Assembly (NCBI GenBank): GCA_030641425.1
Contig: DAOWHM010000105.1
Location: 1 to 15,091 of the forward strand
Origin: Candidatus Bathyarchaeota archaeon
Lineage (GTDB): Archaea; Thermoproteota; Bathyarchaeia; Bathyarchaeales; SOJC01
DNA length: 15,091 nucleotides
Direction of reading: 5' to 3'
Made by a program: the position numbers and the translations under genes. Under the pieces are notes generated by a model. That model had not been told where the DNA came from, ran no database searches, and worked only from the letters and a program-made list of their open reading frames with translations. Shown piece by piece: positions 1-6,470 of this stretch; position 1 is the first letter of the stretch; each line of letters starts with the position of its first letter.

Positions 1-285
1 ATATAGTCCAGTTGCCATCCCCGTTCCGTTTCCTTGAAGAGTGAAACCTGCCCCATCAAGCGTGATGTTATCCCTTTGTATTTGAATGGAATCATTAATG
101 TTACCAGTGAAGGTATACGTAACATTGTCCAAACTCGAAATCGGTGCTGTGTCAGGGACAATGCTCCCATCAGCCATAATGGTTATCGTTCCGACTGCTC
201 TTACCTTACGAACTCTGAAACCAGTAGCTAGCACATTCAAAAGAAGAACTGTTAATGCAATTAACAACACAGTCTTGCTTCTCAT
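1..285 (-). CDS. Secreted beta-helix/NosD-like surface protein, N-terminal part (runs off window)
   Basis: Only the first 95 residues are in the window; the reading frame is open to base 1. The protein begins with a basic start and a hydrophobic stretch (MRSKTVLLIALTVLLLNVLA), a clear signal peptide or anchor. It continues with 'GTITIMADGSIVPDTAPI' and then 'NITLDGAGFTLQGNGTG'. The phrase '(I)xADGSxxPxTAPI...NVTYTFTGNINDSI...' followed by 'DGAG.TLQG' is typical of archaeal secreted proteins with right-handed parallel beta-helix (NosD/PbH1) repeats, and I infer that fold. The start is the ATG at 283-285, with a Shine-Dalgarno-like GGTGA just upstream on the minus strand. It probably acts outside the cell as a surface or carbohydrate/metal-binding protein; the substrate is unknown. 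Family assignment rests on pattern memory. Confidence 0.75.
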   Translation of the reverse strand, partial: MRSKTVLLIALTVLLLNVLATGFRVRKVRAVGTITIMADGSIVPDTAPISSLDNVTYTFTGNINDSIQIQRDNITLDGAGFTLQGNGTGMATGLY

Positions 286-367
286 ATCCAGTCACCCACT
301 ATGTCTTCTTCTTCAGTTTTTATGACTTGCGGAAGGTTCTATTGGACTCTATGTTATCTCATTTCAA

Positions 368-586
368 GTGGCACTAGCATGCATCCCAGAATTTCCCCAT
401 TGTACAAACATTACATACATAATTATAGCAGAAGATAACGCTAACCACATTGTTACAACGGAAGACATGGGGTACGAATATGGGTACCATGTAATTCCGG
501 AGTTTCCATCATCCATCATTCTACCACTCTTCATGTTTGCTTCTCTCCTAGTCTTGCTATACAAGAGAAAAAGAGTCAAGGTTTAA
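368..586 (+). CDS. Short ORF ending in a PEF-type archaeal C-terminal sorting signal; possible gene remnant
   Basis: The ORF opens at a GTG (368) and gives 72 residues. The last 30 are a clear tripartite sorting tail: an IPEFP motif, a hydrophobic span (IILPLFMFASLLVLLY) and a basic end (KRKRVKV). This arrangement matches PEF-CTERM-like signals handled by archaeosortases, found at the C-termini of large exported archaeal proteins. There is no signal peptide, and a second 'CIPEFP' occurs near the N-terminus. The frame stays open upstream only to a TGA at 323-325 and offers no better start. I therefore suspect the surviving tail of a decayed surface-protein gene, although a genuine small membrane protein is possible. 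It is divergent from the surface-protein gene at 1-285. Confidence 0.4.
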   Translation: MALACIPEFPHCTNITYIIIAEDNANHIVTTEDMGYEYGYHVIPEFPSSIILPLFMFASLLVLLYKRKRVKV

Positions 587-708
587 CGGAACCTGTCACT
601 GGCTTAAAGTAAAACCAAGGTGAATGGAGATGTCACCCGCACAACCCCATTTTTCCATGGCCTCGCGCCTCTCCTAGGTTTATGTATGCATCGACTGTTC
701 ACGGATTT

Positions 709-1923
709 TTATTTTGTGGCTTCACTCAGTCTTTTGCTGATTATGACGATGATGGCTCCAGAAAGGATGATTATAGAAGCTAGCCTGAACATTGATGGAA
801 TATTCAGGACCATGGATAATACTCCAGCAACTACAGCTCCAGAAGCTGCTCCAACATTGAATATTGTGGATAGGTAGGCAGTTGCGATGTTGCGTGCTTC
901 AGGAGGCGTATAATCACCTAACATTGCCCACTCGGTCACTGCTCTCATTCCATGGGCAGCGCCATATATGATCATGGCAAAAGCGAGGAGATAGACGTTC
1001 TTTACTTCGGAGAAGGCTAGAAAGGCTATAGCGAGGAGTATGAAAGCGACGATGATGGGGTATTGGTATCCGATTTTATCAGTTAGTTTCCCAGAAGGTA
1101 TACGGGTCACCATGCTGGCGATTCCTTTGATTCCGAAGAGTAGCGCGATGATCGATGAGCTGAGAAAAAGGTTCTCTTCAGCGTGAATTGCGAAGAACGT
1201 TATTAAAAAGGCGTTTGTAAAGGAGAAAGATAAGCGGAGATAGCTTAGGATTTGTATGTTTCGTGAGAAAGTGATTGCCCTCAATGATTTTTGAAGGTTC
1301 AAGTTTGGTTTTTTATAATTAGCATTGTAGGAATTTTTGTTTCGCATGATGAATAGAAATGGGATTAGACTTAGAAGAGGGATAATTGAAGATGCCTGGA
1401 ACAGCTGTTCATACGTTAGATAGTTAACGAGGAATGTACAGAGGAAAGGCCCAATTGCAGTGGTTACACCTACAGACGTGAGGAAGACCCCCATCGTGGT
1501 TCCTTTCTTTCCATTCGGTGACAGATCTTGCGTTATCGCGAGGGCTGTGGGCGCATATGCTGCTAAGATGATAGCGTGGAAGATCCGTATTGGATAGAAC
1601 CAAGTTGGATCCTGAACCAGTGAGTATAGAAGCAAGCTGATGGTCTGACCTATTGCCGCGATTGGGATTATTGGCCATCTTCCGATTCGTTCAGCAAGTG
1701 CTCCTAATGGGATTTTGGTCGCTATTGCGACAAAAGAGAGGAGACTGATTATTATTCCAAGTTCAAAGGTTGTGGCTCCTTTCTCAGTGATGTATAGGGA
1801 TAGGATAGGTTGTATGGTTTGATTTGCGAGAAAGAGAGTTATCGTAGTAATTGTCAGCAGATAGAGTTGTTTTGGCAGTCCAGTTGTGACGATGGATGTC
1901 CTCTCCAGCATGCATGGTTTCAC
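709..1923 (-). CDS. Major facilitator superfamily (MFS) transporter
   Basis: About 400 residues of strongly hydrophobic sequence consistent with 12 membrane spans. After the second span comes the MFS motif A, 'GALAERIGRWP' (residues about 74-84). A matching loop, 'GKLTDKIGYQYP', sits at the equivalent place in the second half, showing the internal duplication of the family. A charged central loop (around residues 194-215) separates the two halves. It is probably a proton-coupled exporter or importer in the cytoplasmic membrane; the substrate cannot be read from sequence. The longest frame starts at GTG 1923, but the ATG at 1909-1911 (residue 5) is equally plausible. An AT-rich stretch around 1939-1950 could be the promoter. 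The gene stands alone, with no evident operon partner. Confidence 0.9.
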   Translation of the reverse strand: MKPCMLERTSIVTTGLPKQLYLLTITTITLFLANQTIQPILSLYITEKGATTFELGIIISLLSFVAIATKIPLGALAERIGRWPIIPIAAIGQTISLLLYSLVQDPTWFYPIRIFHAIILAAYAPTALAITQDLSPNGKKGTTMGVFLTSVGVTTAIGPFLCTFLVNYLTYEQLFQASSIIPLLSLIPFLFIMRNKNSYNANYKKPNLNLQKSLRAITFSRNIQILSYLRLSFSFTNAFLITFFAIHAEENLFLSSSIIALLFGIKGIASMVTRIPSGKLTDKIGYQYPIIVAFILLAIAFLAFSEVKNVYLLAFAMIIYGAAHGMRAVTEWAMLGDYTPPEARNIATAYLSTIFNVGAASGAVVAGVLSMVLNIPSMFRLASIIILSGAIIVIISKRLSEATK

Positions 1924-2027
1924 TCATAAAAGCTCTTAGACTTATTGTATTTTCGCTCTTATCTGTGCTCTCTAAGTGTATGTTTCAAGCAAGCTCCTAA
2001 AAAGCCATATGTCAACAGTGTTAAGTC

Positions 2028-2144
2028 ATGTATCGAAAGGAATCAGATGGACTTTGGATCTGCAGTTGGAACTGTGGCTTCAAACACATGGATCATAAGA
2101 AGGTTATTGAGCACGAGAACAAATTGCATGGAAACATCGGATAG
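2028..2144 (+). CDS. C2H2 zinc-finger microprotein (38 aa)
   Basis: A 38-codon ORF with an ATG start lies between the MFS and TBP genes. It contains one complete classical C2H2 finger: C12-x3-C16-x12-H29-x4-H34, with Trp10 before the first Cys and Val26 at the core hydrophobic site three residues before the first His. The core reads CSWNCGFKHMDHKKVIEH. A stop codon (TAA, 2022-2024) lies just upstream in frame, so the ATG at 2028 is the only start. An A/T-rich element (CTAAAAAG, about 1998-2005) sits about 27 bases before it, which would suit a leaderless transcript. Small single-finger C2H2 proteins are known in archaea; DNA, RNA or protein binding is possible, and the target is unknown. The match to the finger spacing is exact, but the ORF is short and chance cannot be excluded. 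Confidence 0.6.
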   Translation: MYRKESDGLWICSWNCGFKHMDHKKVIEHENKLHGNIG

Positions 2145-2272
2145 CTAGGACGCAGATGCATGCAGCATGCTTAGGTTTAGACATGGTCTCGCACGCATGA
2201 GATCTCCTCTATCACTTACGCTAGATCAGCAGCGATCAATTGTTGAACCTTATAGCTAAGCGCTACAAGAAA

Positions 2273-2845
2273 CTAATCGTAAAATATCAGTTCTTTCTCT
2301 TCGAGTTCTACGTGGAGTTTGCCTACAGCTTCATAAACATTCTCTTCCCATTTTGCTCCCGTACACACAAGCTTTCCGCTGGCGAAGAGAAGTATTACTA
2401 CTTTGGGTTCTTTCATACGGTAGATTAACCCGGGAAATTGTTCAGGCTCGTACATAGTCTTGTTTAGGTCATAAGCGGACTTCTCGAGGTCGATCATTCC
2501 TCCAAGGTTCGCTGACGCCACTATGTTCTGGATTTTTAACTCAGGTTTGCTGGCGATAACAATCCCGCTTTTCTTCAATTCTTTAACCACTTTCATGACT
2601 GCTCTCCGCGCTTCTTTCGCAGATTTAGCACCTGTGCAAACCATTTTTCCGGAGTTGAAGATCAAGGTGGCCGTTTTAGGTCGCTTAAGCCGAAAGACTA
2701 ACCCAGGAAATTGCTCTGGTCTGTATTCCACACCTGGATATCCCTTGACAACAGCATTCAGGTCGACACGTTGATTCAGAGTCGCTGAAGCAACCACATT
2801 CTCAATGTTGATAGTAGCCTTAATCTTCGGCATCCTGAGCACCAT
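2273..2845 (-). CDS. tbp: TATA-box binding protein (TBP)
   Basis: General transcription factor that binds the TATA element and, with TFB, recruits RNA polymerase. The protein shows the two-fold TBP saddle: repeat one covers about residues 6-95 and repeat two about 98-187. Each carries the paired signature 'PEQFPGLVFRL' / 'PEQFPGLIYRM' and 'SGKMVCTGAKS' / 'SGKLVCTGAKW'; the phenylalanines in these motifs are those that kink DNA. It ends with the short acidic tail common in archaeal TBPs. Two starts are possible: ATG 2845 (nearly leaderless relative to the TATA box at 2871-2878) or ATG 2833, which gives the more usual N-terminus MPKIKATINIENVVAS and has GGTG six bases upstream. I favour 2833 on homology. 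Full length (186-190 aa), intact. Confidence 0.97.
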   Translation of the reverse strand: MVLRMPKIKATINIENVVASATLNQRVDLNAVVKGYPGVEYRPEQFPGLVFRLKRPKTATLIFNSGKMVCTGAKSAKEARRAVMKVVKELKKSGIVIASKPELKIQNIVASANLGGMIDLEKSAYDLNKTMYEPEQFPGLIYRMKEPKVVILLFASGKLVCTGAKWEENVYEAVGKLHVELEEKELIFYD

Positions 2846-2870
2846 AAACTCTATACATTAGACAAGTCAA

Positions 2871-2878
2871 TATATAAA
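2871..2878 (-). promoter_or_regulatory. TATA box for the TBP gene
   Basis: On the minus strand this reads TTTATATA, close to the archaeal consensus. It is centred about 29 bases before ATG 2845 and 41 before ATG 2833. A transcript starting near 2848 would be almost leaderless or carry a very short leader. A second TATA-like element on the plus strand (CTTATAAATA, 2881-2890) lies back to back with it, so the region looks like a divergent promoter. Confidence 0.6.
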
Positions 2879-2880
2879 GG

Positions 2881-2890
2881 CTTATAAATA
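2881..2890 (+). promoter_or_regulatory. Plus-strand TATA-like element, divergent from the TBP promoter
   Basis: CTTATAAATA resembles an archaeal TATA box and would place a transcription start near 2911. An ATG at 2909 opens a 36-codon frame (2909-3019) of unknown nature. The transcript could equally be a long leader for the MetRS-like gene at 3085. Closer TATA-like runs (ATATAG near 3040, GTTTATC near 3066) could also serve that gene. Confidence 0.35.
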
Positions 2891-3084
2891 CCTCAAAACA
2901 CGCGCCATATGAGGGCTACCTACGTTTTCGGAGCACTTGAACATTTTTCTACAGTGGGGAAAAATTCAAATCCCGTCTCAACAAGTCGCAATAATGTGGT
3001 TTCAACCTCCAGAACTTAAATCCGCATCTGTGCAACATATAGTCGGCACCTGCTTGTCGAAGAGTTTATCTCGCGAGCAATAGA

Positions 3085-4737
3085 ATGTTAAATAGAATGT
3101 TGGAGCATAACGATTTAGGGGTGTCTTACTCGAGCAAAATAATCGTAACGACGGCTCTCATCTACGCAAATGGCGAGATTCATCTAGGACATGTCACGTC
3201 TACATATCTGCCAGCAGACATATTTGTGAGATTCTGCAAACTCAGAGGAGACGACATAATTCATCTAAGTGCCACAGATGACTTCGGAACTCCGATTCTA
3301 ATTGAAGCTAACAGAAAAGGAATGAACCCACAAAAGTTCGTAGACTATTGGAACCAAAGAGACCGGGAAGATTTCTCCAACTTGGGAATACATTTTGATA
3401 TGTTCGACAAGACAAGCTCCAAAGAAAACAGAGAATTAACACAATACTTCTTCACAAAACTCCATGAAAAAGGATACATCTACAAACGACCCATATGGCA
3501 GCTCTACTGTGAGAATTGCAAAAAGTTCCTCCCTGACCGCTACGTGAAGGGCACGTGTCCATATTGCCAATCAGCTGATCAGTACTCTGACTCATGCGAG
3601 AATTGTGGAAGGATAATTCCGCCAGGAGAGATTTTAGATCCCCACTGTGTAATCTGTGGCTCAGAACCTGTACAAAAAGAGAGCGAACATTACTTCTTCA
3701 AGCTGAGTCAATTCTCAGACAGACTCAAGAAATGGCTAACCGAAAACAAGAACCTACAAACAGATGTGAAAAATTATGTGCTTGGATGGGTGAAGGAAGG
3801 CCTAAAGGATTGGGATATCAGCAGAGACCTACCATGGGGTATACCCGTCCCTCTGAAGGAAGCAGAAGGGAAAGTCCTCTATGTGTGGTTTAACAACCAC
3901 ATCGGCTATATTTCAACCGCAAAAAAGTATTTTGCAGAAAGACAGATAGATGGAAACCAAGCATGGAACTCAGCAACGATCTATCACTTCATTGGCAAGG
4001 ACATTGCATACCATCATTACCTATATCTGCCAGCCATGAGAATGGGTGTCGGCGACTTTAAACTTCCAGACTTTATCCCAACTCGAGGTTACTTCACCTT
4101 AGAAGGAAGAAAGTTCTCGAAAAGCCGAGAATGGTTCATAAGTGTGAGAGAGTTCCTAGACAAGTTTCCTCCTGACTACCTAAGATTTTACTTGGCTGGA
4201 ATTACTCCATATAGTCAAGCGGATGTGAACTTCAACTGGAGTGAGTTCCGAAAGAGGATAAATACTGAACTTATAGCAAACATCGGCAACTTCATACATC
4301 GAGTCTTAACTTTCATATGGAACAACTATGATGGAATGGTCCCCGAAACTGAGACTCTCGATCAGCTGGACAGAACACTCTTGGATGAACTAAGAAATGC
4401 AGTGAAAGAAGTAGCTCAGGAGATCGATAGGTTAGAGCTGAGTAAAGGATTAAGAAGAATCACCAAATTCACCACTTTCTGCAATCAATACTTCCAACGG
4501 AAAACGCCGTGGAAAGACAAGGACAGAGCAAAAACAGCTCTCTATCTTTGTGCCAACATCGTTAGAAGTCTCGCTATATTGTTGGAACCCTACATTCCCT
4601 TTTCAGCCGAAAAGCTATGGGAGCAACTAAACCTTCAAGGAGTTGTGCATAAACAAGCATGGAACACCGCTTCGGAGTTGAAGATTCCAACTGGACACAA
4701 GATTAACGAACCTCGGATACTTTTCGAGAAGGCATAG
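3085..4737 (+). CDS. metG: Methionyl-tRNA synthetase-like class I aminoacyl-tRNA synthetase
   Basis: Class I synthetase of the MetRS group, which charges tRNA(Met) in the cytoplasm. Domains in order: Rossmann fold with the HIGH motif HLGH (33-36); a connective peptide with four CxxC knuckles (C142/C145, C158/C161, C171/C174, C188/C191), predicted to bind two zincs; a KMSKS loop in the form KFSKS (343-347); and a helical anticodon domain. The anticodon-reading residues known from E. coli (Asn, Arg, Trp) appear conserved as N402, R406 and W476. Several methionine-pocket positions differ: the usual WFDAPIGY is WFNNHIGY (268-275), and the segment after GKDI reads AYHHYLYLP. It may therefore be a divergent MetRS or a paralogue of changed specificity. 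The C-terminal EMAP-type tRNA-binding domain is absent, which is common in archaea. The start could be 3085 or the ATG at 3097. Confidence 0.92.
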   Translation: MLNRMLEHNDLGVSYSSKIIVTTALIYANGEIHLGHVTSTYLPADIFVRFCKLRGDDIIHLSATDDFGTPILIEANRKGMNPQKFVDYWNQRDREDFSNLGIHFDMFDKTSSKENRELTQYFFTKLHEKGYIYKRPIWQLYCENCKKFLPDRYVKGTCPYCQSADQYSDSCENCGRIIPPGEILDPHCVICGSEPVQKESEHYFFKLSQFSDRLKKWLTENKNLQTDVKNYVLGWVKEGLKDWDISRDLPWGIPVPLKEAEGKVLYVWFNNHIGYISTAKKYFAERQIDGNQAWNSATIYHFIGKDIAYHHYLYLPAMRMGVGDFKLPDFIPTRGYFTLEGRKFSKSREWFISVREFLDKFPPDYLRFYLAGITPYSQADVNFNWSEFRKRINTELIANIGNFIHRVLTFIWNNYDGMVPETETLDQLDRTLLDELRNAVKEVAQEIDRLELSKGLRRITKFTTFCNQYFQRKTPWKDKDRAKTALYLCANIVRSLAILLEPYIPFSAEKLWEQLNLQGVVHKQAWNTASELKIPTGHKINEPRILFEKA

Positions 4738-4743
4738 AAAGCT

Positions 4744-5046
4744 TTGGAGGAGTATAGACTAGAGAACAAAATGCAACGCAAGTTTTTTTTGGATGATGCC
4801 TCACAGAAAGGGAATCTAGGTAAACTGTTGAGTGAGGAAAAACAGAAAGAGATCAAACTTGTTACCATAAGCTTCTTTGGCGCGCTCAAGTTCTGGTCGA
4901 CATTTCTTCTAGTTCAGATCATAGCTTCACTAGCAATCTTCGCCTTTGGCATAATGCTGTTCACCATTTATCTACAACCACTGATAAGTGAACTCATAGC
5001 TCAGCTTCCCAGGATTCCTAACGTGCTCCAAGCTATCCTAACTTAG
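4744..5046 (+). CDS. Small single-span membrane protein, function unknown
   Basis: About 90-100 residues with a charged N-terminal half and one long hydrophobic stretch (FWSTFLLVQIIASLAIFAFG and onward), so probably one membrane span or a hairpin with the N-terminus in the cytoplasm. I do not recognise the family. It lies in the same frame as the MetRS-like gene, seven bases after its TAG stop, and is likely co-transcribed. The start is doubtful: TTG 4744 is in frame but overlaps GGAGG, and the first ATG (4771) is about 20 bases from that GGAGG, too far for normal spacing. Readthrough of the TAG is an alternative way to produce this segment. A T-rich tract follows at 5061-5085. Confidence 0.55.
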   Translation: MEEYRLENKMQRKFFLDDASQKGNLGKLLSEEKQKEIKLVTISFFGALKFWSTFLLVQIIASLAIFAFGIMLFTIYLQPLISELIAQLPRIPNVLQAILT

Positions 5047-5060
5047 ATATCCAAGTAGAC

Positions 5061-5085
5061 TCTTTATTTTAAGAATCCCCTTTTT
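5061..5085 (+). terminator. T-rich tract, possible archaeal terminator
   Basis: TCTTTATTTT and then CCCCTTTTT lie 15-40 bases after the small membrane-protein stop codon. Archaeal RNA polymerase terminates at oligo-T without needing a hairpin, so this could end the MetRS-like transcript. The call rests on composition only. Confidence 0.35.
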
Positions 5086-5196
5086 CCGGAAGTGTCTTCT
5101 ACAAGAGCTGGTGCTCCCTAGGATCATAAGTGTCACGATGGGCGCGAAGCAAGTGAGTCAACACACCCATCCATAACGGTATACACATGAAAGCAC

Positions 5197-5787
5197 TCAT
5201 AATGAATCCATATTAAGATCCGTTTCTTCTTTGGGCTGATCGGGTTCAGGTTTCTTCCTTTCCCTAATGAAAGGAATCACAAATTCGAGGGCAACAAGTA
5301 ACACTATCAGAGCTACTATGATCATCATCCCACTCTCTGTGTGAACGAACAATGGGATGTTTCCAATGTATGGAACAACCCAAACGACCTTGCCAACAAT
5401 ATCCGTTTCAAAGACAGTCCAATAGTCAACATGGGTGTTATGATCTCCTTTAGTCTCAAATTTCCAGAGGTCCCCATCCTGCCATTTTCCCACTGCCCTA
5501 TGAACTATGAGTTCATTGGGATTTCCTGGTTTGTGAAAGACAATGACATCTCCTGTGCCTTCCTCTGCAACGATTGCAGTTGCATCCAGCCCACCTTGAA
5601 CGATAATTAGATCACCTTCATTTAATGTTGGCTCCATGCTTCCGGAAGCCACAGCAAGTAATGGATAATCTGTTCTCAGAAAAGCCCTCAACCCAAACCA
5701 GAGGCCAGCAATGCTGACTATTATTATCGCCAATAAGATGATTGTTCTCACATATTCGTTGGTCAGCATACCTTTGAGTCTAATCAT
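5197..5787 (-). CDS. Signal peptidase I (archaeal/ER Sec11 type, family S26B)
   Basis: Membrane-bound protease that removes signal peptides from exported proteins. Counting from the ATG at 5787 (196 aa): an N-terminal membrane span at about 16-36, the catalytic serine in SGSMEPT (S50), the histidine that replaces bacterial lysine in VHRAV (H96), and the acidic partner in KGDHN (D115). A second span lies at about 154-174, followed by a charged, proline-rich cytoplasmic tail. Ser-His-Asp rather than Ser-Lys marks the archaeal/eukaryotic type. The frame is open to 5862, but a TATA box (5837-5845) lies inside that extension, so the real start must be downstream: 5787 or the ATG at 5769. It would process proteins such as the secreted one at the left edge. 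Confidence 0.93.
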   Translation of the reverse strand: MIRLKGMLTNEYVRTIILLAIIIVSIAGLWFGLRAFLRTDYPLLAVASGSMEPTLNEGDLIIVQGGLDATAIVAEEGTGDVIVFHKPGNPNELIVHRAVGKWQDGDLWKFETKGDHNTHVDYWTVFETDIVGKVVWVVPYIGNIPLFVHTESGMMIIVALIVLLVALEFVIPFIRERKKPEPDQPKEETDLNMDSL

Positions 5788-5836
5788 CGAATCAACTTCA
5801 TATTGATAGTGGTTTCTTTGGTTTTTCGCTGTCTTG

Positions 5837-5845
5837 TATATAAAC
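5837..5845 (-). promoter_or_regulatory. TATA box for signal peptidase
   Basis: The minus strand reads TTTATATAC, a strong archaeal TATA match. A start about 27 bases downstream (near 5814) gives a leader of roughly 27 bases before ATG 5787. Its position inside the longest open frame rules out the upstream ATG at 5862. Confidence 0.6.
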
Positions 5846-5949
5846 TTAACAGTCAGATCCAAGATACTTAAATTTTTTATGAAGGCTCTGAAAAAAAGGG
5901 GGAACCGAGCTGGCTCACGAACGATGAATTTTGAGGGTAGGTTCTCGTC

Positions 5950-6117
5950 TTAGATTTTCTTCTTGTTAAGGACAACACGAAAAGCCTTATCACATTTGGG
6001 ACAGTCGTAAAGACCGATTTCCAGTTGCAGTCTTTTTCCTTGTTTGTCAGGTCGACCAGCCATCTTCCATTTCTTCCTCATCTTACCTTCAGTGCCACAA
6101 TTAGGGCATTTCGACAT
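5950..6117 (-). CDS. Small zinc-ribbon protein resembling chromatin protein Cren7
   Basis: A 55-residue basic protein. Two CxxC knuckles (C4/C7 and C39/C42) flank a segment rich in Lys and Arg, predicting one bound zinc. The middle and end (KKWKMAGR..KQGKR....IGLYDCPKC.KAFR) recall crenarchaeal Cren7, whose sequence carries K.W.LA..G.KG.KIGLF.DP..GKYFR. Cren7 is an SH3-like DNA-bending chromatin protein, so DNA binding is my inference. The start is set by GGAGG seven bases before ATG 6117. A longer frame to 6180 exists, but a TATA-like element (6161-6168) lies inside it. It is transcribed in the same direction as signal peptidase, about 160 bases away, apparently from its own promoter. It could instead be a general zinc-ribbon protein. 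Confidence 0.8.
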   Translation of the reverse strand: MSKCPNCGTEGKMRKKWKMAGRPDKQGKRLQLEIGLYDCPKCDKAFRVVLNKKKI

Positions 6118-6124
6118 GTAGTTT

Positions 6125-6129
6125 CCTCC
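6125..6129 (-). promoter_or_regulatory. Ribosome binding site deciding the zinc-ribbon start
   Basis: GGAGG on the minus strand, seven bases before ATG 6117, is a strong Shine-Dalgarno match. It fixes the start there rather than at the ATGs further upstream (6180, 6177). Confidence 0.7.
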
Positions 6130-6160
6130 GTAACGATGACTATGGTTTGCAACCATGGAG

Positions 6161-6168
6161 CATAAAAG
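6161..6168 (-). promoter_or_regulatory. TATA-like element for the zinc-ribbon gene
   Basis: The minus strand reads CTTTTATG. A start about 27 bases downstream (near 6138) would give a 20-base leader that includes the GGAGG. The match to consensus is moderate. Confidence 0.4.
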
Positions 6169-6436
6169 ATTTTCCATCATTTTCGGTCAAAAAATCTCCA
6201 ACTTAGCTAAGCTTTGCCCTATAGTCCCAGAATTAACGTCCTCGATTCATCATTCACACTATACGTATTCATTTTAGTTATTTTATTGTAGAGGCACTAC
6301 CATAAAATTCCAACCTACCCTTAGGCGCGCAAATTGACTCCTTAATAATCAGTGACGCGCTAGAGGCTTACGGATCTTCGTTTCAGCAAGCTAAACATAA
6401 TCATTCCAAGGCGGAAAAACCCTTTAAGGAGAATGT

Positions 6437-6445
6437 CATTTAAAG
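6437..6445 (+). promoter_or_regulatory. TATA-like element for the P-type ATPase
   Basis: CATTTAAAG is centred about 30 bases before ATG 6471. Together with the lack of a Shine-Dalgarno sequence before that ATG, this suggests a leaderless or nearly leaderless transcript. Confidence 0.4.
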
Positions 6446-6470
6446 CTAAATCTATTGCAGGCGTGTTGCG

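Larger units (their letters stand above)
6118..6470. other. Intergenic region between the zinc-ribbon gene and the P-type ATPase
   Basis: About 350 bases with no convincing gene. The left end holds the leader and TATA-like element of the minus-strand zinc-ribbon gene. The right end holds a plus-strand TATA-like CATTTAAAG (about 6437-6445), some 30 bases before the ATPase ATG. In between, GCGCGC (6325-6330) and ACGCGC (6355-6360) can pair over about five bases with a long AT-rich loop; this is too weak to call a regulatory structure. The rest is AT-rich and I see nothing else in it. Confidence 0.5.

Noticed and set aside
620..877. 85-codon plus-strand frame over the end of the MFS gene
   Set aside because: It lies mostly antisense to the MFS coding sequence; its hydrophobicity reflects the complement of membrane spans.
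1945..2148. 67-codon plus-strand frame in the MFS-TBP gap
   Set aside because: Composition and residues look random, while the overlapping frame at 2028-2144 holds an exact C2H2 finger, so this is probably a shadow.
2155..2172. Repeated GCATGC palindromes (GATGCATGCAGCATGC)
   Set aside because: Two short self-palindromes close together; no longer symmetry, and no link to a gene start or a mobile element end.
2945..2985. TTCAAATCCCG resembling a tRNA T-loop
   Set aside because: The flanking bases cannot form the five-base T-stem, and no acceptor, D or anticodon arm can be built around it.
6325..6360. GCGCGC / ACGCGC inverted repeat before the ATPase
   Set aside because: Only about five paired bases with a loop of about 24 bases, no tRNA or snoRNA features, and no following T-run.
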